The translations under genes were made by a program, and so were the position numbers. Source: Chitinophagaceae bacterium UBA1946 (GTDB lineage: Bacteria; Bacteroidota; Bacteroidia; Chitinophagales; Chitinophagaceae). Taken from it: a stretch of DNA of 63,170 nt. This document shows, piece after piece, positions 8,093 to 17,868 of the stretch. Each line of letters begins with the position of its first letter. Position 1 is the stretch's first letter. Location: assembly GCA_002336815.1 (NCBI GenBank), contig DDEU01000035.1:14732-77901 (forward strand), in the 5' to 3' direction. The notes under the pieces are model-generated. The model made no database searches and was not told the DNA's origin. It saw only the letters and a list, made by a program, of their open reading frames with translations.

Positions 8093-8318
8093 TCTCACAA
8101 AAAAACTACCTCTGTATGATAGTTGAATGCAATATAATTACTCTTTTTGTTGGTTGATATAAATCACAACAATTTTTACTGGCAGCGTTTTCTCCATCAA
8201 TGGAAATGGGGCAAATATTCAACAGATCCATGCTTTAGTAGTGCATGCTTCACCAATATTCATATTGGCTGCCTGTTTAATCATTTGAACAAGATTAGAA
8301 AATTATTAAAGTGACGGT
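8093..8318. other. Gene-free stretch with an Fnr/Crp-like dyad
   Basis: The region 8000-8318 lies between two convergent genes. Besides the two hairpins it holds GTTGATATAAATCACAAC at 8153-8170. That contains TTGAT-N4-ATCA, a near match to the Fnr box, and it closely resembles a site at 55501-55518. No ORF with good support was seen. Confidence 0.4.
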
Positions 8319-8612
8319 TCATTTCTGCGCCAGCACTTCTACCATTTCAATCACCGGATCGCCCTGTAAAAGAGTGGAGGCATTTGCCACCAGTGCAGCA
8401 GCAATGGGGCCATCAAGATGCGCCTGGCGGGCTTCTTCACTTTCAAATGTGTCAAAGATGCCAAATGTAGAGGGCCCCAGTTGAAGGGCATACCAGTTTA
8501 CGGTACCGTGTTCAGCTACGGCCAGCGGCAAGGCTGATCTTAAAAATTCAAGTACTTCATTTTCTTTCCCGGGCCTGGCTTCCACTCTCGCCAGTATTGC
8601 AAATTTTTCCAT
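8319..8612 (-). CDS. Antibiotic-biosynthesis-monooxygenase (ABM) domain protein
   Basis: A 97-aa single-domain dimeric ferredoxin-like protein of the ABM/YgiN type. It opens with the family pattern FAILARVEARPGKENEVLEFL and continues with GTVNWYALQLGPSTFGIFDTFESEEARQAHL. Members are cofactor-free quinol monooxygenases or related small oxidases in the cytoplasm; the substrate here is unknown. It is monocistronic and divergent from the TonB-dependent receptor gene. Confidence 0.88.
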   Translation of the reverse strand: MEKFAILARVEARPGKENEVLEFLRSALPLAVAEHGTVNWYALQLGPSTFGIFDTFESEEARQAHLDGPIAAALVANASTLLQGDPVIEMVEVLAQK

Positions 8613-8715
8613 ATAGATAGTTTGCCAGTCATTACAACAATGATTGTACCATCAACAACAGGAAAGGGTTGTACGCTGCAAACTTTACGGGTCGAGATCA
8701 TTCCTGAAAACTCTT

Positions 8716-8746
8716 TTGCCCTAACGGTATTTGCCTGTTATTTTTA
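8716..8746 (+). promoter_or_regulatory. Putative promoter of the TonB-dependent receptor
   Basis: TTG at 8716-8718, a 20-bp gap and TATTTTTA at 8739-8746 (last base differs from TAnnTTTG), 17 bp before the ATG at 8764. Confidence 0.45.
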
Positions 8747-8763
8747 CCGGCTAAATACCATTC

Positions 8764-10845
8764 ATGAAGCTGCTATGCCTAATATTATTTCTCCCGGTCT
8801 TTTACCTTCACGGTATTGCGCAGCAGTTGCCGGTAACGGATTCGGTACTCTCGTTATCAGAAGTGCTGGTAAAAGCATTTGAACAAAGCCATAGCAGCAA
8901 TAGCGTACCAGTGCTGAAACCGATTGGCGGAAACGGTATCGACCGCGGCAATAACATCTCTTTTGTAAATATACTCAACACGGTAGCCGGTGTTAAGATG
9001 GAAGAAAGATCCCCGGGAAGCTACCGCATCAACATCCGGGGCAGCGCTTTGCGTTCGCCTTTCGGAGTACGCAATGTAAAGGTTTACTGGAATGGCATTC
9101 CGGTTACAGATGCAGGCGGCAACACTTATTTCAACCAGTTTTCGCCGCCTGATATTGCGGCCATAGAAATTGTAAAAGGTCCGGCCGGAAGCATGTATGG
9201 AGCCGGAACAGGCGGACTGATACTAATGCAATCTTTCGCCAACAGGTGGCAGCCGTCCGCCGCTATCGAATACAGCACCGGCAGTTATAATTTACAAAAT
9301 GCCATCGCAACAGTAGGTTTTGGTAACAGCGGCTCAAAAAACCTGTTGAGTTATACGCATTCAGCGGCTAATGGTTACCGTTACCACAGCAGCAATCATA
9401 AAGACAAGCTTTCCTTTAGTGGACAGTACCAGTTAAATGAAAAACAGTTGCTCATGGTAAATATCCTTTATTGCCACCTGTTTTATGAAACACCCGGTGG
9501 ACTGAATTTACAGGAATATCTTGCTGATCCACGACAGGCAAGGCCCGCAGCTGGTGCATTTCCATCCGCTGCCGTTGCGAAAGCAGCCATTGATCAAACC
9601 AGTTTTTTAACCGGCATCACCCATGAATACCATTTCACGAAAAGCGTTAAGAACAGTACGACGCTATACGGCAATGTTGCCCGTATAAAGAATCCCACTT
9701 TCCGAAATTATGAGCGCCGCACTGAACCCGGTTTTGGCGGCAGAACGGTTTTTTCTTTTGAACAAAGCTGGAATACAACCAACCTTAAATGGACAGGCGG
9801 AGCCGAATGGCAACGTGGCTTTTTCAATGTGCAGGTTTCAAAAAACCGGGCAGGTAATGCAGACAGCCTTCAAACGGATGATGACATCGTTTTTACCAGT
9901 GGGCTTGTTTTTGCGCAGGCCAATCTTGAATTGAACAGGCAATGGTTTATCACTGCAGGAGCCAGTATCAACCGCTCCGTTGTTAGTTTTACCAGGCTCA
10001 ACGCTTACCCCGTGCAGGAGCAGCAAAGGGATTACGGCAATCAATGGGCGCCACGGATAGCGCTCAAAAAAACATTTAAGAATAACCACGAATTGTTCAT
10101 CAGTATCTCCAAAGGTTTTTCACCGCCAACTACCGCAGAACTGCTTCCCTCAACAGGTGTGATCAGTACTTTTCTTCAGCCGGAATGGGGCATGAGTTAC
10201 GAGGCAGGTGGAAAGCTTTCGTTGCTGCACAACCGGCTTTCGTTATATGCCAATGCTTTTTATTTTAGATTGAACGATGCACTCGTACTCCGTAAAGACA
10301 ATAACAATGCAGATTATTTTGTGAACGGAGGAAATGTGCAGCAGAAAGGAATTGAATGCAGCAGCAGCTATTTTCTCTCATTGTCCAGTCACTTTATCCA
10401 ATATCTTTCATTCCGCACTGCCTATACCTTTAGTCATTTTAAATATGGGAATTACAATAAGGCAGGCAAGGATCTGTCCGGGAATAAACTGCCAGGCGTA
10501 CCCGAGCATTCAGCAAATGTTACGCTTGATATCCTTACAAAAAAAGATTGGTATTTTAACAGCAGCGCCTTTTTTAACAGCCTTGTTTTTTTGAACGATG
10601 AAAATACTGCTGCCGGCAATTCATCTTTTGTTGCAGGTTGCAGGCTGGGGTGGAAGCACCGTTTCAGCAACAACAAAATAGTTGACATTTTCGCCGGCGT
10701 GGAAAATGTTTTTAACCAGCGCTACAGCGCAGGCTATGATATCAACGCTGCCGGCGGCCGGTATTACAATGCAGCGCCATTAAGAAATTACTATGCAGGC
10801 ATTGCTTTCCAAATGCCTACCGGCAATCACTCCGGCGTATATTGA
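8764..10845 (+). CDS. TonB-dependent outer membrane receptor
   Basis: A 693-aa outer-membrane receptor with a signal peptide ending in HGIAQ. The plug domain (about residues 30-155) contains FVNILNTVAGVKMEERSPGSY, INIRGSALRSPFGVRNVKVYWNGIPV and IEIVKGPAGSMYGAGTGG, all classic plug signatures. The remaining 530 residues are a 22-strand barrel type, with the C-terminal GVENVFNQRYSAGYDINAAG pattern. It lacks the N-terminal carboxypeptidase-like domain of SusC proteins and has no SusD partner. It is therefore more like a siderophore, metal or vitamin receptor than a glycan importer; the ligand is unknown. Confidence 0.93.
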   Translation: MKLLCLILFLPVFYLHGIAQQLPVTDSVLSLSEVLVKAFEQSHSSNSVPVLKPIGGNGIDRGNNISFVNILNTVAGVKMEERSPGSYRINIRGSALRSPFGVRNVKVYWNGIPVTDAGGNTYFNQFSPPDIAAIEIVKGPAGSMYGAGTGGLILMQSFANRWQPSAAIEYSTGSYNLQNAIATVGFGNSGSKNLLSYTHSAANGYRYHSSNHKDKLSFSGQYQLNEKQLLMVNILYCHLFYETPGGLNLQEYLADPRQARPAAGAFPSAAVAKAAIDQTSFLTGITHEYHFTKSVKNSTTLYGNVARIKNPTFRNYERRTEPGFGGRTVFSFEQSWNTTNLKWTGGAEWQRGFFNVQVSKNRAGNADSLQTDDDIVFTSGLVFAQANLELNRQWFITAGASINRSVVSFTRLNAYPVQEQQRDYGNQWAPRIALKKTFKNNHELFISISKGFSPPTTAELLPSTGVISTFLQPEWGMSYEAGGKLSLLHNRLSLYANAFYFRLNDALVLRKDNNNADYFVNGGNVQQKGIECSSSYFLSLSSHFIQYLSFRTAYTFSHFKYGNYNKAGKDLSGNKLPGVPEHSANVTLDILTKKDWYFNSSAFFNSLVFLNDENTAAGNSSFVAGCRLGWKHRFSNNKIVDIFAGVENVFNQRYSAGYDINAAGGRYYNAAPLRNYYAGIAFQMPTGNHSGVY

Positions 10846-10917
10846 TTAGTGTTACCCATAAAAAAATACCGGCATATTCCATCTGCACGGATAACATTGT
10901 CGACGTTTGTTGCAATA

Positions 10918-12171
10918 TTATTTCTTGCTGATCTTGTAAAGGTTGCCATTATCAGTAACGGCGTACAATACCCCATTTGAATAAGCCACATCACGGAACC
11001 GTTCTTTTTTATCTTCCAGCAATCTTTCTTCACCTACGATTTTATTATTGCTGATCACGAGCCTCACAATATGCTGGCTGCTGAGTCCGCCAATAAAAAG
11101 ATTGTTCTGCCATTCAGGTATCGCATCACCTTTGTAAAAACTCATGCCGCTTGGCGACAGTACTGGGTCCCAGTAATACACGGGTTGTTCCAATCCTTCT
11201 TTCTGCTGCAGGGGTTGCTGACCAACCGGTTCGCCGCTGTATTCAATGCCGTAAGTTATGACCGGCCACCCGTAATTTTTCCCGGGCCTGATGATATTCA
11301 CTTCATCACCGCCCCTTGGCCCAAATTCTGCTTCCCACAATTCACCTGTCGCAGGATTGATATCGAGGCTTTGCGGATTGCGAAAACCATAAGCGTAGAT
11401 CTCCGGCATAGCACCCGGTGTGTTCACAAAAGGATTGCCTGGCGCAGGTTTGCCTTCAGCCGTAAGCCTGAAGATCTTTCCAAGCCCGGCTTCCAGCAAC
11501 TGTGCCTGGGCACGCCCTTCAAGGATCGATCTTTCACCAGCGGTTACAAAAAGATACCCGTCTTTATCGAACATCAATCTTGAACCAAAATGGAGATTGC
11601 TTTTTAAGGCTGGCGTAGCACGGAAGATCACTTTTACATTCTCCACCGTTCCGGCACCTTCATTCAACCGGGCTTTTGCAACGGCGGTAAGATTGCCATC
11701 GCCCTGTTTTTCAGAAAATGACCAATAGATCGTTTGGTTGCTTGTAAAAGCAGGGTCAAGCGCCACATCCAGCAGGCCACCCTGCCCATCTTTTTCCACC
11801 ACCGGTAAACCAGTGATCTTTTTTACCAATGCTCCTGTTGAATCATGGATCTCTATAAAGCCAGTCTTAATGGTAAGCAGCAGCCTTCCATCCGGCATGG
11901 GAATTACGGCCCAGGGACTGCCCAGTTTTTCGGCAAGCCGCTCCACTTTGTAAGGAGTGCTGGTTCTTACCCCGGCGATCCTGGTTTGACCTGCAAAGGC
12001 AGGCTTGTAATTGCTGTTGGGTTTTTGTGTTTCTACCGGTGCTGGTGGCTCGGGATGCGGAGTATCTTTTTGTTCTGTTGCTGCTTTGGCAGCGCTGTTG
12101 TTCCCGTTGCATCCCATCATGGAAAAAAAAGAAAAAATGGCTGCAGCATATAAAAATGACCTTGATTGCAT
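10918..12171 (-). CDS. PQQ-dependent sugar dehydrogenase-like lipoprotein
   Basis: A 417-aa lipoprotein with lipobox Cys21 (FFSMMGCNGN) and a Pro/Thr-rich linker. A six-bladed beta-propeller of the soluble aldose sugar dehydrogenase (YliI/Asd, GSDH) family follows. Diagnostic strings are LGSPWAVIPMPDGRLLLT, GQGGLLDVALDPAFTSNQTIYWSF, NLHFGSRLMFDKDGYLFVTAGER, YGFRNPQSLDINPATGELWEAEFGPRGGDEVN and GKNYGWPVITYG. It would oxidise sugars in the periplasm using PQQ. No PQQ-synthesis gene is in the window, so the cofactor would be imported or made elsewhere. It is convergent with the receptor gene. Confidence 0.92.
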   Translation of the reverse strand: MQSRSFLYAAAIFSFFSMMGCNGNNSAAKAATEQKDTPHPEPPAPVETQKPNSNYKPAFAGQTRIAGVRTSTPYKVERLAEKLGSPWAVIPMPDGRLLLTIKTGFIEIHDSTGALVKKITGLPVVEKDGQGGLLDVALDPAFTSNQTIYWSFSEKQGDGNLTAVAKARLNEGAGTVENVKVIFRATPALKSNLHFGSRLMFDKDGYLFVTAGERSILEGRAQAQLLEAGLGKIFRLTAEGKPAPGNPFVNTPGAMPEIYAYGFRNPQSLDINPATGELWEAEFGPRGGDEVNIIRPGKNYGWPVITYGIEYSGEPVGQQPLQQKEGLEQPVYYWDPVLSPSGMSFYKGDAIPEWQNNLFIGGLSSQHIVRLVISNNKIVGEERLLEDKKERFRDVAYSNGVLYAVTDNGNLYKISKK

Positions 12172-12365
12172 GTGTTGAATTTTTCAGGTGAACGATAAAG
12201 ATAAAGCCGTTTTGCAAGAACCTGCCTGCATCCGGTTACTATTTCATAAACGGTAAATGGCGGTAATTGTTCAACGATGGGTTTTCATAAAAAACAACGG
12301 CTTTTCAGCAGCCAATAAAGCAAAATAAAAGCAGTCGGGCGGTCCCGGAAATCATGTCATTCCTG

Positions 12366-12373
12366 TATTTTTG
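12366..12373 (+). promoter_or_regulatory. Bacteroidota -7 promoter element
   Basis: TATTTTTG matches TAnnTTTG 26 bp before the ATG at 12400; no well-placed TTG upstream. Confidence 0.5.
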
Positions 12374-12399
12374 TTACACCACAACAATACCTTAAAACA

Positions 12400-15300
12400 A
12401 TGAGAAAAATTCTAACTGCGGTACTTGTTTTACTTTCCCTGCACAGCTTTTCACAGTTAACCATTGGGGGCACTGTATGGTACGATGCAGACTACAACCA
12501 CGTATACAATTCAAATGAGCTTCCCCTGGTGAATAAGATCATCAAACTGCAGCAGGTTGGCTCACAATTGACATATTATGTACAAACAGGCAGCGATGGA
12601 TATTATTCAAAGGATGTAGTGCCGGGAGATTACCTGGTAAGTTTTTTTGACAGCTATGATAGCGTGAACTACAGGCCGGCAGCTACTGTGGAAGTATTTG
12701 ACCAGGGTGGGGGTTATGAATATGCGGACATTGCTTTTCAACCCAAACGGGCTCCAACTTATGTGGGCGCTTCCTTGTATTCACATGATTTCATCAGCAG
12801 TTTGCCGCCGGGTGGCAGCAGCCAGCAATTGGTACTGATGTATGGATACACTGATATTTCAATTATGTCGATGCCGGTAAAAGTAACAGTCGATTTCAAT
12901 CCCATGATCACTTTAACAGGGGCTTCTGTTACACCAAGTGTTTCAGTTCCGGGCCATGCAGAATGGAATATCAGCAGCCTGGATGCAAGTGAAGGCTATC
13001 CCTTCAACAATCCCGGTGATACGATCCTCTGCAGCTTCCATTTTCCACCTGCAGGAGATACCATTGAAAGTTTTGAGATTGCACCTGCCCTGGTACCGCT
13101 AATTGCGGTTGATACCATCAGCACGATGTTCCAGCAATCCACTTTTTTATTCAACCAATGGCAGCACACCCCGGTTGGTGTAAGCTCAGGTGTAAAGTGG
13201 ATGTATTCACTTAACAGGAGCGGCGCTGATTATGACCTTCCCTATTTTGGCAAATGTATCGACACTGCCTATTCCGGCGATGGTTACTTTATCGTTGCCG
13301 GCAATGTAGAGATCGATAGCTTCAGTAATCCGATCTACAATACGATCATATCCAAAGCCGGGAAAGACGGGCTGCTTATATGGGAAAAAAAGATATCATC
13401 CGCCGATTTAAATGGGTTAAACATGGAGCCGGCTACCATTACGGCCATGCCTGATGGTGGATGTACCGTGTTCGGCACCATGCGCAGGATAGATTCTATA
13501 GACAGGTACTGGAATGCTACCTGCGCTTTCAGGATCGACAGTACCGGCAATCTGCTATGGCAAAATGTTTATCCCGCCTATGCAGGAGAAGATGTATATC
13601 ATTCGGTTACTACCAGTGATGGCGGCTTCCTGGTAACAGGCTATGCTGCCAGCAATGTTGCCGTGCCTGGTTCCATTAATGGAGACAGTGTGCAAATTGG
13701 TAATTTATTCATTGAAAAAATTGCTGCTAACGGTACCGCACAATGGAGAAAAGAATATGGCGGATCCAGGGAAGATGCCGGCTTAAAGATCGTGGCGCTT
13801 AGCAATGGTACTTACCTGGTACTGGGAGGTACTACTTCCAATGATGGCGATGTAGTTGGTTCACACATGAATGGCCAGGGCAATACTAATCCAGACAGCA
13901 ATTTTATTATCGAAGGCTGGATACTGAACATTGACGGAAATGGCAACCTGCTATGGAACAGGTGCTACGGCGGTACGGGCAATGGTTATTTCACTGATGC
14001 GGTGCAATCCGGCAACAGCATCCTGCTGGCAGGCTTTACCAGTTCTAAAGACGGTGACCTGCCCTATTACCCTGAATCAGGCATACCACTCTGGCTGCTG
14101 AACATCAGCAATACCGGTACCATCAACTGGAGTAAATACTATAAATACTACCCCGGTTATAAAGACACGGCCTACCTTAATTCACCGGTTAGTTCCCTGG
14201 AAGAACCTTCTTTTAGAAATATTTCTAAAACCAGCGATGGCAATTTTGTGCTTGCCGGCAGCCTGTTTGACAGCTATGGTGTGCTGAGATCGAAACATGG
14301 AAGTGAAGATTTTATTTTTATTAAGATCAATCCAGCCGGGAATCTTATTTGGCAAAAATCGGTTGGAGGAACCGGCTACGAAAGTATCAGTAATGCAATG
14401 GCAGATAAAAATGGAGACATTGTGTTCGCAGGTGAATCTGAATCGCAGGATGATGACCTGTATGGCCGTACTGCCACCGGGCAATATTATACCAAAGTGT
14501 TCGGTAAAATAGGTGTAACCAATCTCATTAAAGGGCAGGTGTTCATTGACAACAATGGTAATAATATTAAAGATGCCGGTGAAATTTTATACAGTAACGG
14601 TCACGTACAATCGATAAAGGCCAACGATACGCTTACCGGTTATATTTTTAACGGGCAATACCTCAACAATGCCGATACCGGTAATTACAGCACCAGTTAT
14701 ATACCCGTTAATAACTATTACACCATTTCACCGGCGGTTCACAATAGCAATTTCGCCTCGCTGGATCAAACCGATATCGTTGACTTTGCATTAAGACCAA
14801 GACCAGGTATCAACGACCTGGAGATACAGGTGATACCACTCAGTCCTGCCAGGCCGGGCTTTGAATGCCATTACCGCATCATTACCCGGAACATTGGTAC
14901 CACCATCATGAACAATGCGGTTACTGCTTTAAAGAAAGACATCCGGCAGGCCTATGTTTATTCCAGCAGGCCATATTCCGGCATCACCGGTGATTCGTTG
15001 TGGTGGGGGCCTGTTACACTTGATCCATTTGAGGCAGATACCATTGACGTAGTATTGCTGAACGCAGTTCCTGTAACACTTAACAATGGAGATACGCTGT
15101 TACTGCAGGCAACCGCCAACCCACTGATGAATGATTCTTCTGTAGCAAATAACCGCAGCAACCTGTTGCAACCTGTACGTGGTTCCTTTGATCCCAATGA
15201 CAAATCGGAACTGCACGGCGGACAACTTACGCCGGTAGCTTACAGCAATAATGAATACCTGCAATACCTGGTACGTTTTCAAAACACAGGGTCTGATACC

Positions 15301-16059
15301 GCCTTCTTTATAACGGTAAAGGATACACTCGATCCAAAACTGGATCTCCGGAGCCTCGAAGTGATCTCGGCCAGCCATTCTTATGATTTTAAACTGGACA
15401 AGAATGTTGCTACCTGGCAATTCAGGTTCATCGGGCTGCCGGACAGTCTTACCGATGAAGCCGCCAGCCATGGTTACCTGCTCTTTAAAATAAAACCAGT
15501 GGCGGGCCTGGGAATCGGCAGCATCTTCTCTAACAGGGCATCCATTTATTTCGATTTTAATTTACCGGTACTCACCAACGACGAAAAAACAACCATTGGT
15601 GATGGCAGTGGCATTTGCCCGGGTGGCAATGTAAAATACAATTCTTCCATAACCGGTTCCAGCTACCAGTGGCAGGTAAATACCGGCAACGGGTACACGA
15701 ATATCAGTAATAATGCCACCTACTCAGGCACTACTACTTCGGCATTACAACTTACCGCTGCCTCAACGTCGATGTACGGTTATAAATACCGCTGCCTGGT
15801 AAATGGCAACAGTTACAGTGCAGAATCACAGTTAAAATTTATTGTAAGCTGGACGGGTGCTGCTGATACCAACTGGCAAAACGCTGCCAACTGGAACTGC
15901 GGCGTGTTGCCGGATGCCAATACAGATGTGATCCTTAAAATAGGAGCAACCAATTATCCCGTGGTGAACAACAGTGTTTCCTGCCGCAGCATAAAAGCGA
16001 CCGGGCCTGTATCGGTGCTGGTAAAATCAGGCGTTCAGTTGAATCTTACAGGGCGTTAA
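12400..16059 (+). CDS. Large secreted surface protein (SdrD-B-like, propeller-like repeats, Ig-like tail)
   Basis: A 1219-aa exported protein with a signal peptide ending in LHSFSQ. Residues about 20-105 resemble an SdrD B-type domain (IGGTVWYDADYNHVYNSNE, GDYLVSFFDSYDS). Residues about 290-700 hold repeated DGGxxVxGxxxS blocks typical of Bacteroidota propeller-like surface proteins (for example TSDGGFLVTGYAASN). About 800-1070 is a DUF11-like sandwich with FDPNDKSE, YLVRFQNTGSDTAFF and NRASIYFDFNLPVLTN. The last 150 residues are an Ig-like segment plus a WTGAADTNWQNAANW module, also found in the protein encoded at 31920-33929. No canonical T9SS C-terminal domain was seen. Probably a cell-surface or released protein; function unknown. 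Confidence 0.88.
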   Translation: MRKILTAVLVLLSLHSFSQLTIGGTVWYDADYNHVYNSNELPLVNKIIKLQQVGSQLTYYVQTGSDGYYSKDVVPGDYLVSFFDSYDSVNYRPAATVEVFDQGGGYEYADIAFQPKRAPTYVGASLYSHDFISSLPPGGSSQQLVLMYGYTDISIMSMPVKVTVDFNPMITLTGASVTPSVSVPGHAEWNISSLDASEGYPFNNPGDTILCSFHFPPAGDTIESFEIAPALVPLIAVDTISTMFQQSTFLFNQWQHTPVGVSSGVKWMYSLNRSGADYDLPYFGKCIDTAYSGDGYFIVAGNVEIDSFSNPIYNTIISKAGKDGLLIWEKKISSADLNGLNMEPATITAMPDGGCTVFGTMRRIDSIDRYWNATCAFRIDSTGNLLWQNVYPAYAGEDVYHSVTTSDGGFLVTGYAASNVAVPGSINGDSVQIGNLFIEKIAANGTAQWRKEYGGSREDAGLKIVALSNGTYLVLGGTTSNDGDVVGSHMNGQGNTNPDSNFIIEGWILNIDGNGNLLWNRCYGGTGNGYFTDAVQSGNSILLAGFTSSKDGDLPYYPESGIPLWLLNISNTGTINWSKYYKYYPGYKDTAYLNSPVSSLEEPSFRNISKTSDGNFVLAGSLFDSYGVLRSKHGSEDFIFIKINPAGNLIWQKSVGGTGYESISNAMADKNGDIVFAGESESQDDDLYGRTATGQYYTKVFGKIGVTNLIKGQVFIDNNGNNIKDAGEILYSNGHVQSIKANDTLTGYIFNGQYLNNADTGNYSTSYIPVNNYYTISPAVHNSNFASLDQTDIVDFALRPRPGINDLEIQVIPLSPARPGFECHYRIITRNIGTTIMNNAVTALKKDIRQAYVYSSRPYSGITGDSLWWGPVTLDPFEADTIDVVLLNAVPVTLNNGDTLLLQATANPLMNDSSVANNRSNLLQPVRGSFDPNDKSELHGGQLTPVAYSNNEYLQYLVRFQNTGSDTAFFITVKDTLDPKLDLRSLEVISASHSYDFKLDKNVATWQFRFIGLPDSLTDEAASHGYLLFKIKPVAGLGIGSIFSNRASIYFDFNLPVLTNDEKTTIGDGSGICPGGNVKYNSSITGSSYQWQVNTGNGYTNISNNATYSGTTTSALQLTAASTSMYGYKYRCLVNGNSYSAESQLKFIVSWTGAADTNWQNAANWNCGVLPDANTDVILKIGATNYPVVNNSVSCRSIKATGPVSVLVKSGVQLNLTGR

Positions 16060-16095
16060 TATTGATCGCTGTTAGCGGAATTTTGAAAATAAAAG

Positions 16096-16136
16096 AGGGC
16101 TGTATCAACTACCAATTCAATTGTTGATACAGCCCT
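16096..16136. terminator. Bidirectional terminator hairpin
   Basis: A perfect 14-bp stem (16096-16109 with 16123-16136, arm AGGGCTGTATCAAC) with a 13-nt loop sits between convergent genes. The minus-strand reading is followed by a T-rich tract; the plus strand has only CTT after the stem. Confidence 0.8.
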
Positions 16137-16179
16137 TCACTATTTGATCAGTTTTAAGGCAATCTGAAATGAAGCCTGT

Positions 16180-17331
16180 TTAATGCCGGATCAACAGTCT
16201 TTTATTAATGCTGTTGTATTGATTGCTGAATCGCACCATATACAGGCCTGAAGCCAGCTGTGCAACATTGAACTTAACGGAACTGCTCACTGCTGTTTGC
16301 TGCAATACGATCTTACCGCTGTAGTCAATGATGGAGACCGTTCCCGGCACTGTAATATCATTTATGGTAACAATATCACGGGCGGGGTTAGGCGCAATAT
16401 TGACAGATATTCTTTTTGTGGTACTTACTGACATCACGTTGCTGTAGGATATTTTTCCATCAACGGTCTTCATTTTCAACCGGTAGAAATAGCGGTCAGC
16501 CGTATGTGGATTGGTTTGATCAAGAAAATGATACCTGCTGCCGCCGGCATTAACGGTACCAATAGCTGTGAAATTGGTTGCATCGGCACTGCGTTCCAGT
16601 TCAAACTGGCGGGCATTGACGGCATCGGCCATTTGCCAGTTCAGTTCAATACTCACACCGGTCTCCTTTCCTGTAAATGATAACAGGTTTACAGGCACTA
16701 CAGCAATTTTAGTGAGCGAGATATCATCAAAATAAACATTGATAGCAGGCTGGTTGATGATCAGTTGCGTTTGCAATCTTATCCTGATCTTCCTGGTGCC
16801 GGTGGGTGCGGTACGGGTATTGGTATAACTATGCCAGGTAGCGCCGGAGCCGCCAAATTCTGATTGCCAGTTACTGGTATAACTTACACCCAGCACCGTA
16901 TTAGCAGCATTTAAATAGTCAACTATAAACCTTCCCTGGTCTGTTTGGTTGCTCACCGGCGTTTGCATAAATCCGCCAAAAGTGTAGGCCTGAACGCCCA
17001 GGTCAATGGAGGTTGCATCCGCAGACACATCGATGGTTTGCTGACATTCGAAAGGCCCGGTGAGATAAGTATCGCAACCTGAAAAAAATACTGTTCCGCC
17101 AAGTACGCCGGTGGTATGATCCAGCGGATAGTTAACAGAACCGTCCGGTTTCATCGTCCAGTTGGTCATATTATTGGTAGGGATCAGTAAGCAGGTAAGT
17201 GCTCCCTGGCTGATCACCGTCCAGCCTGTGCCTCTTGGCAAACTTTCCGCATCAGGATTTATTACCAGGTTTTGCGACTGCAGCCGGGAAAAAGAAATGG
17301 CCGATAAAAAGACGAGTATAATTTTCTTCAT
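16180..17331 (-). CDS. Secreted protein with T9SS type A sorting domain
   Basis: A 383-aa cargo protein of the type IX secretion system. It has a signal peptide ending in RLQSQ. A jelly-roll or CBM-like N-terminal domain follows (NLVINPDAES, to about residue 215, ending YFDDISLTKI). Next comes a fibronectin-like segment (VPVNLLSFTGKE, NARQFELERSADATNF), and then the C-terminal sorting domain (NIAPNPARDIVTI, GTVSIIDYSGKIVLQQ, ASGLYMVRF, KRLLIRH). The family would be exported across the outer membrane and either anchored or released. The substrate of the N-terminal domain is unknown. It is convergent with the preceding large surface protein and separated by a strong hairpin. Confidence 0.92.
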   Translation of the reverse strand: MKKIILVFLSAISFSRLQSQNLVINPDAESLPRGTGWTVISQGALTCLLIPTNNMTNWTMKPDGSVNYPLDHTTGVLGGTVFFSGCDTYLTGPFECQQTIDVSADATSIDLGVQAYTFGGFMQTPVSNQTDQGRFIVDYLNAANTVLGVSYTSNWQSEFGGSGATWHSYTNTRTAPTGTRKIRIRLQTQLIINQPAINVYFDDISLTKIAVVPVNLLSFTGKETGVSIELNWQMADAVNARQFELERSADATNFTAIGTVNAGGSRYHFLDQTNPHTADRYFYRLKMKTVDGKISYSNVMSVSTTKRISVNIAPNPARDIVTINDITVPGTVSIIDYSGKIVLQQTAVSSSVKFNVAQLASGLYMVRFSNQYNSINKRLLIRH

Positions 17332-17348
17332 GGTTGAATTGGTTATTT

Positions 17349-17375
17349 CAAATATACATTCTTTTCGCTATCCAA
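17349..17375 (-). promoter_or_regulatory. Promoter of the T9SS type A cargo gene
   Basis: On the minus strand TATATTTG (17349-17356) matches TAnnTTTG. It lies 17 bp before the start codon, with a TTG 16 bp further upstream (17373-17375). Confidence 0.5.
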
Positions 17376-17415
17376 TGATAAGGCAGGAAAGCTGTGTTGG
17401 ATAAACTGATTCACT

Positions 17416-17868
17416 TCATTCAAAAGCATCTTTGACCAGGTCCCAAAAAACATCCAGCGCCATGATCCGTGGCTTTAGGAAACTGATGATCGCAGGCCAG
17501 TCGGCTTCATTGAGCAGGCTCACACCTGTTACCGTATTACTGATGCGGCTGATCACCTGTCCATGTTCATCTGCCAGGGCTGCCTGCCAGGTAAATTCAA
17601 AGCCGGTACTTTGATGTAACATTTTTTTTAATGCCAGCAGCTGATCAAAATACCGCACTCTATCTTCTTCGTTTGTATGACGCAGTTCAATGCATACCAT
17701 CGCAAAATCCTTACCTGCCTCCATCCTGAAAAGAATATTACGAATGCCTGTTTTGTAATTGATCCAGTTCACCGTTTCGCCATTGGCACCCGGCACCGGT
17801 TTCATGTATTGTCCAAACACCGTCCAGAAGCGTTGGCGAAGCCTGGATAACTCTTCTTTTGTGTACAT
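17416..17868 (-). CDS. DUF4268 family protein
   Basis: A 150-aa soluble protein of the DUF4268 type. It begins MYTKEELSRLRQRFWTVFGQYM and continues WINYKTGIRNILFRMEAGKDFAMVCIELRH, a pattern I recognise for this family of uncharacterised cytoplasmic proteins. Some relatives form the C-terminal part of predicted nuclease proteins, but this is the stand-alone form. No signal peptide or membrane segment. It lies 84 bp upstream of the T9SS type A gene on the same strand, and that gene has its own promoter. Confidence 0.8.
   Translation of the reverse strand: MYTKEELSRLRQRFWTVFGQYMKPVPGANGETVNWINYKTGIRNILFRMEAGKDFAMVCIELRHTNEEDRVRYFDQLLALKKMLHQSTGFEFTWQAALADEHGQVISRISNTVTGVSLLNEADWPAIISFLKPRIMALDVFWDLVKDAFE

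Noticed and set aside
8764..10845. Considered as a SusC-type receptor of a polysaccharide locus
   Set aside because: The protein lacks the SusC N-terminal domain and no SusD or glycosidase gene is adjacent.
11071..11583. 170-codon plus-strand open frame
   Set aside because: It is antisense to the PQQ-type sugar dehydrogenase; no signature.
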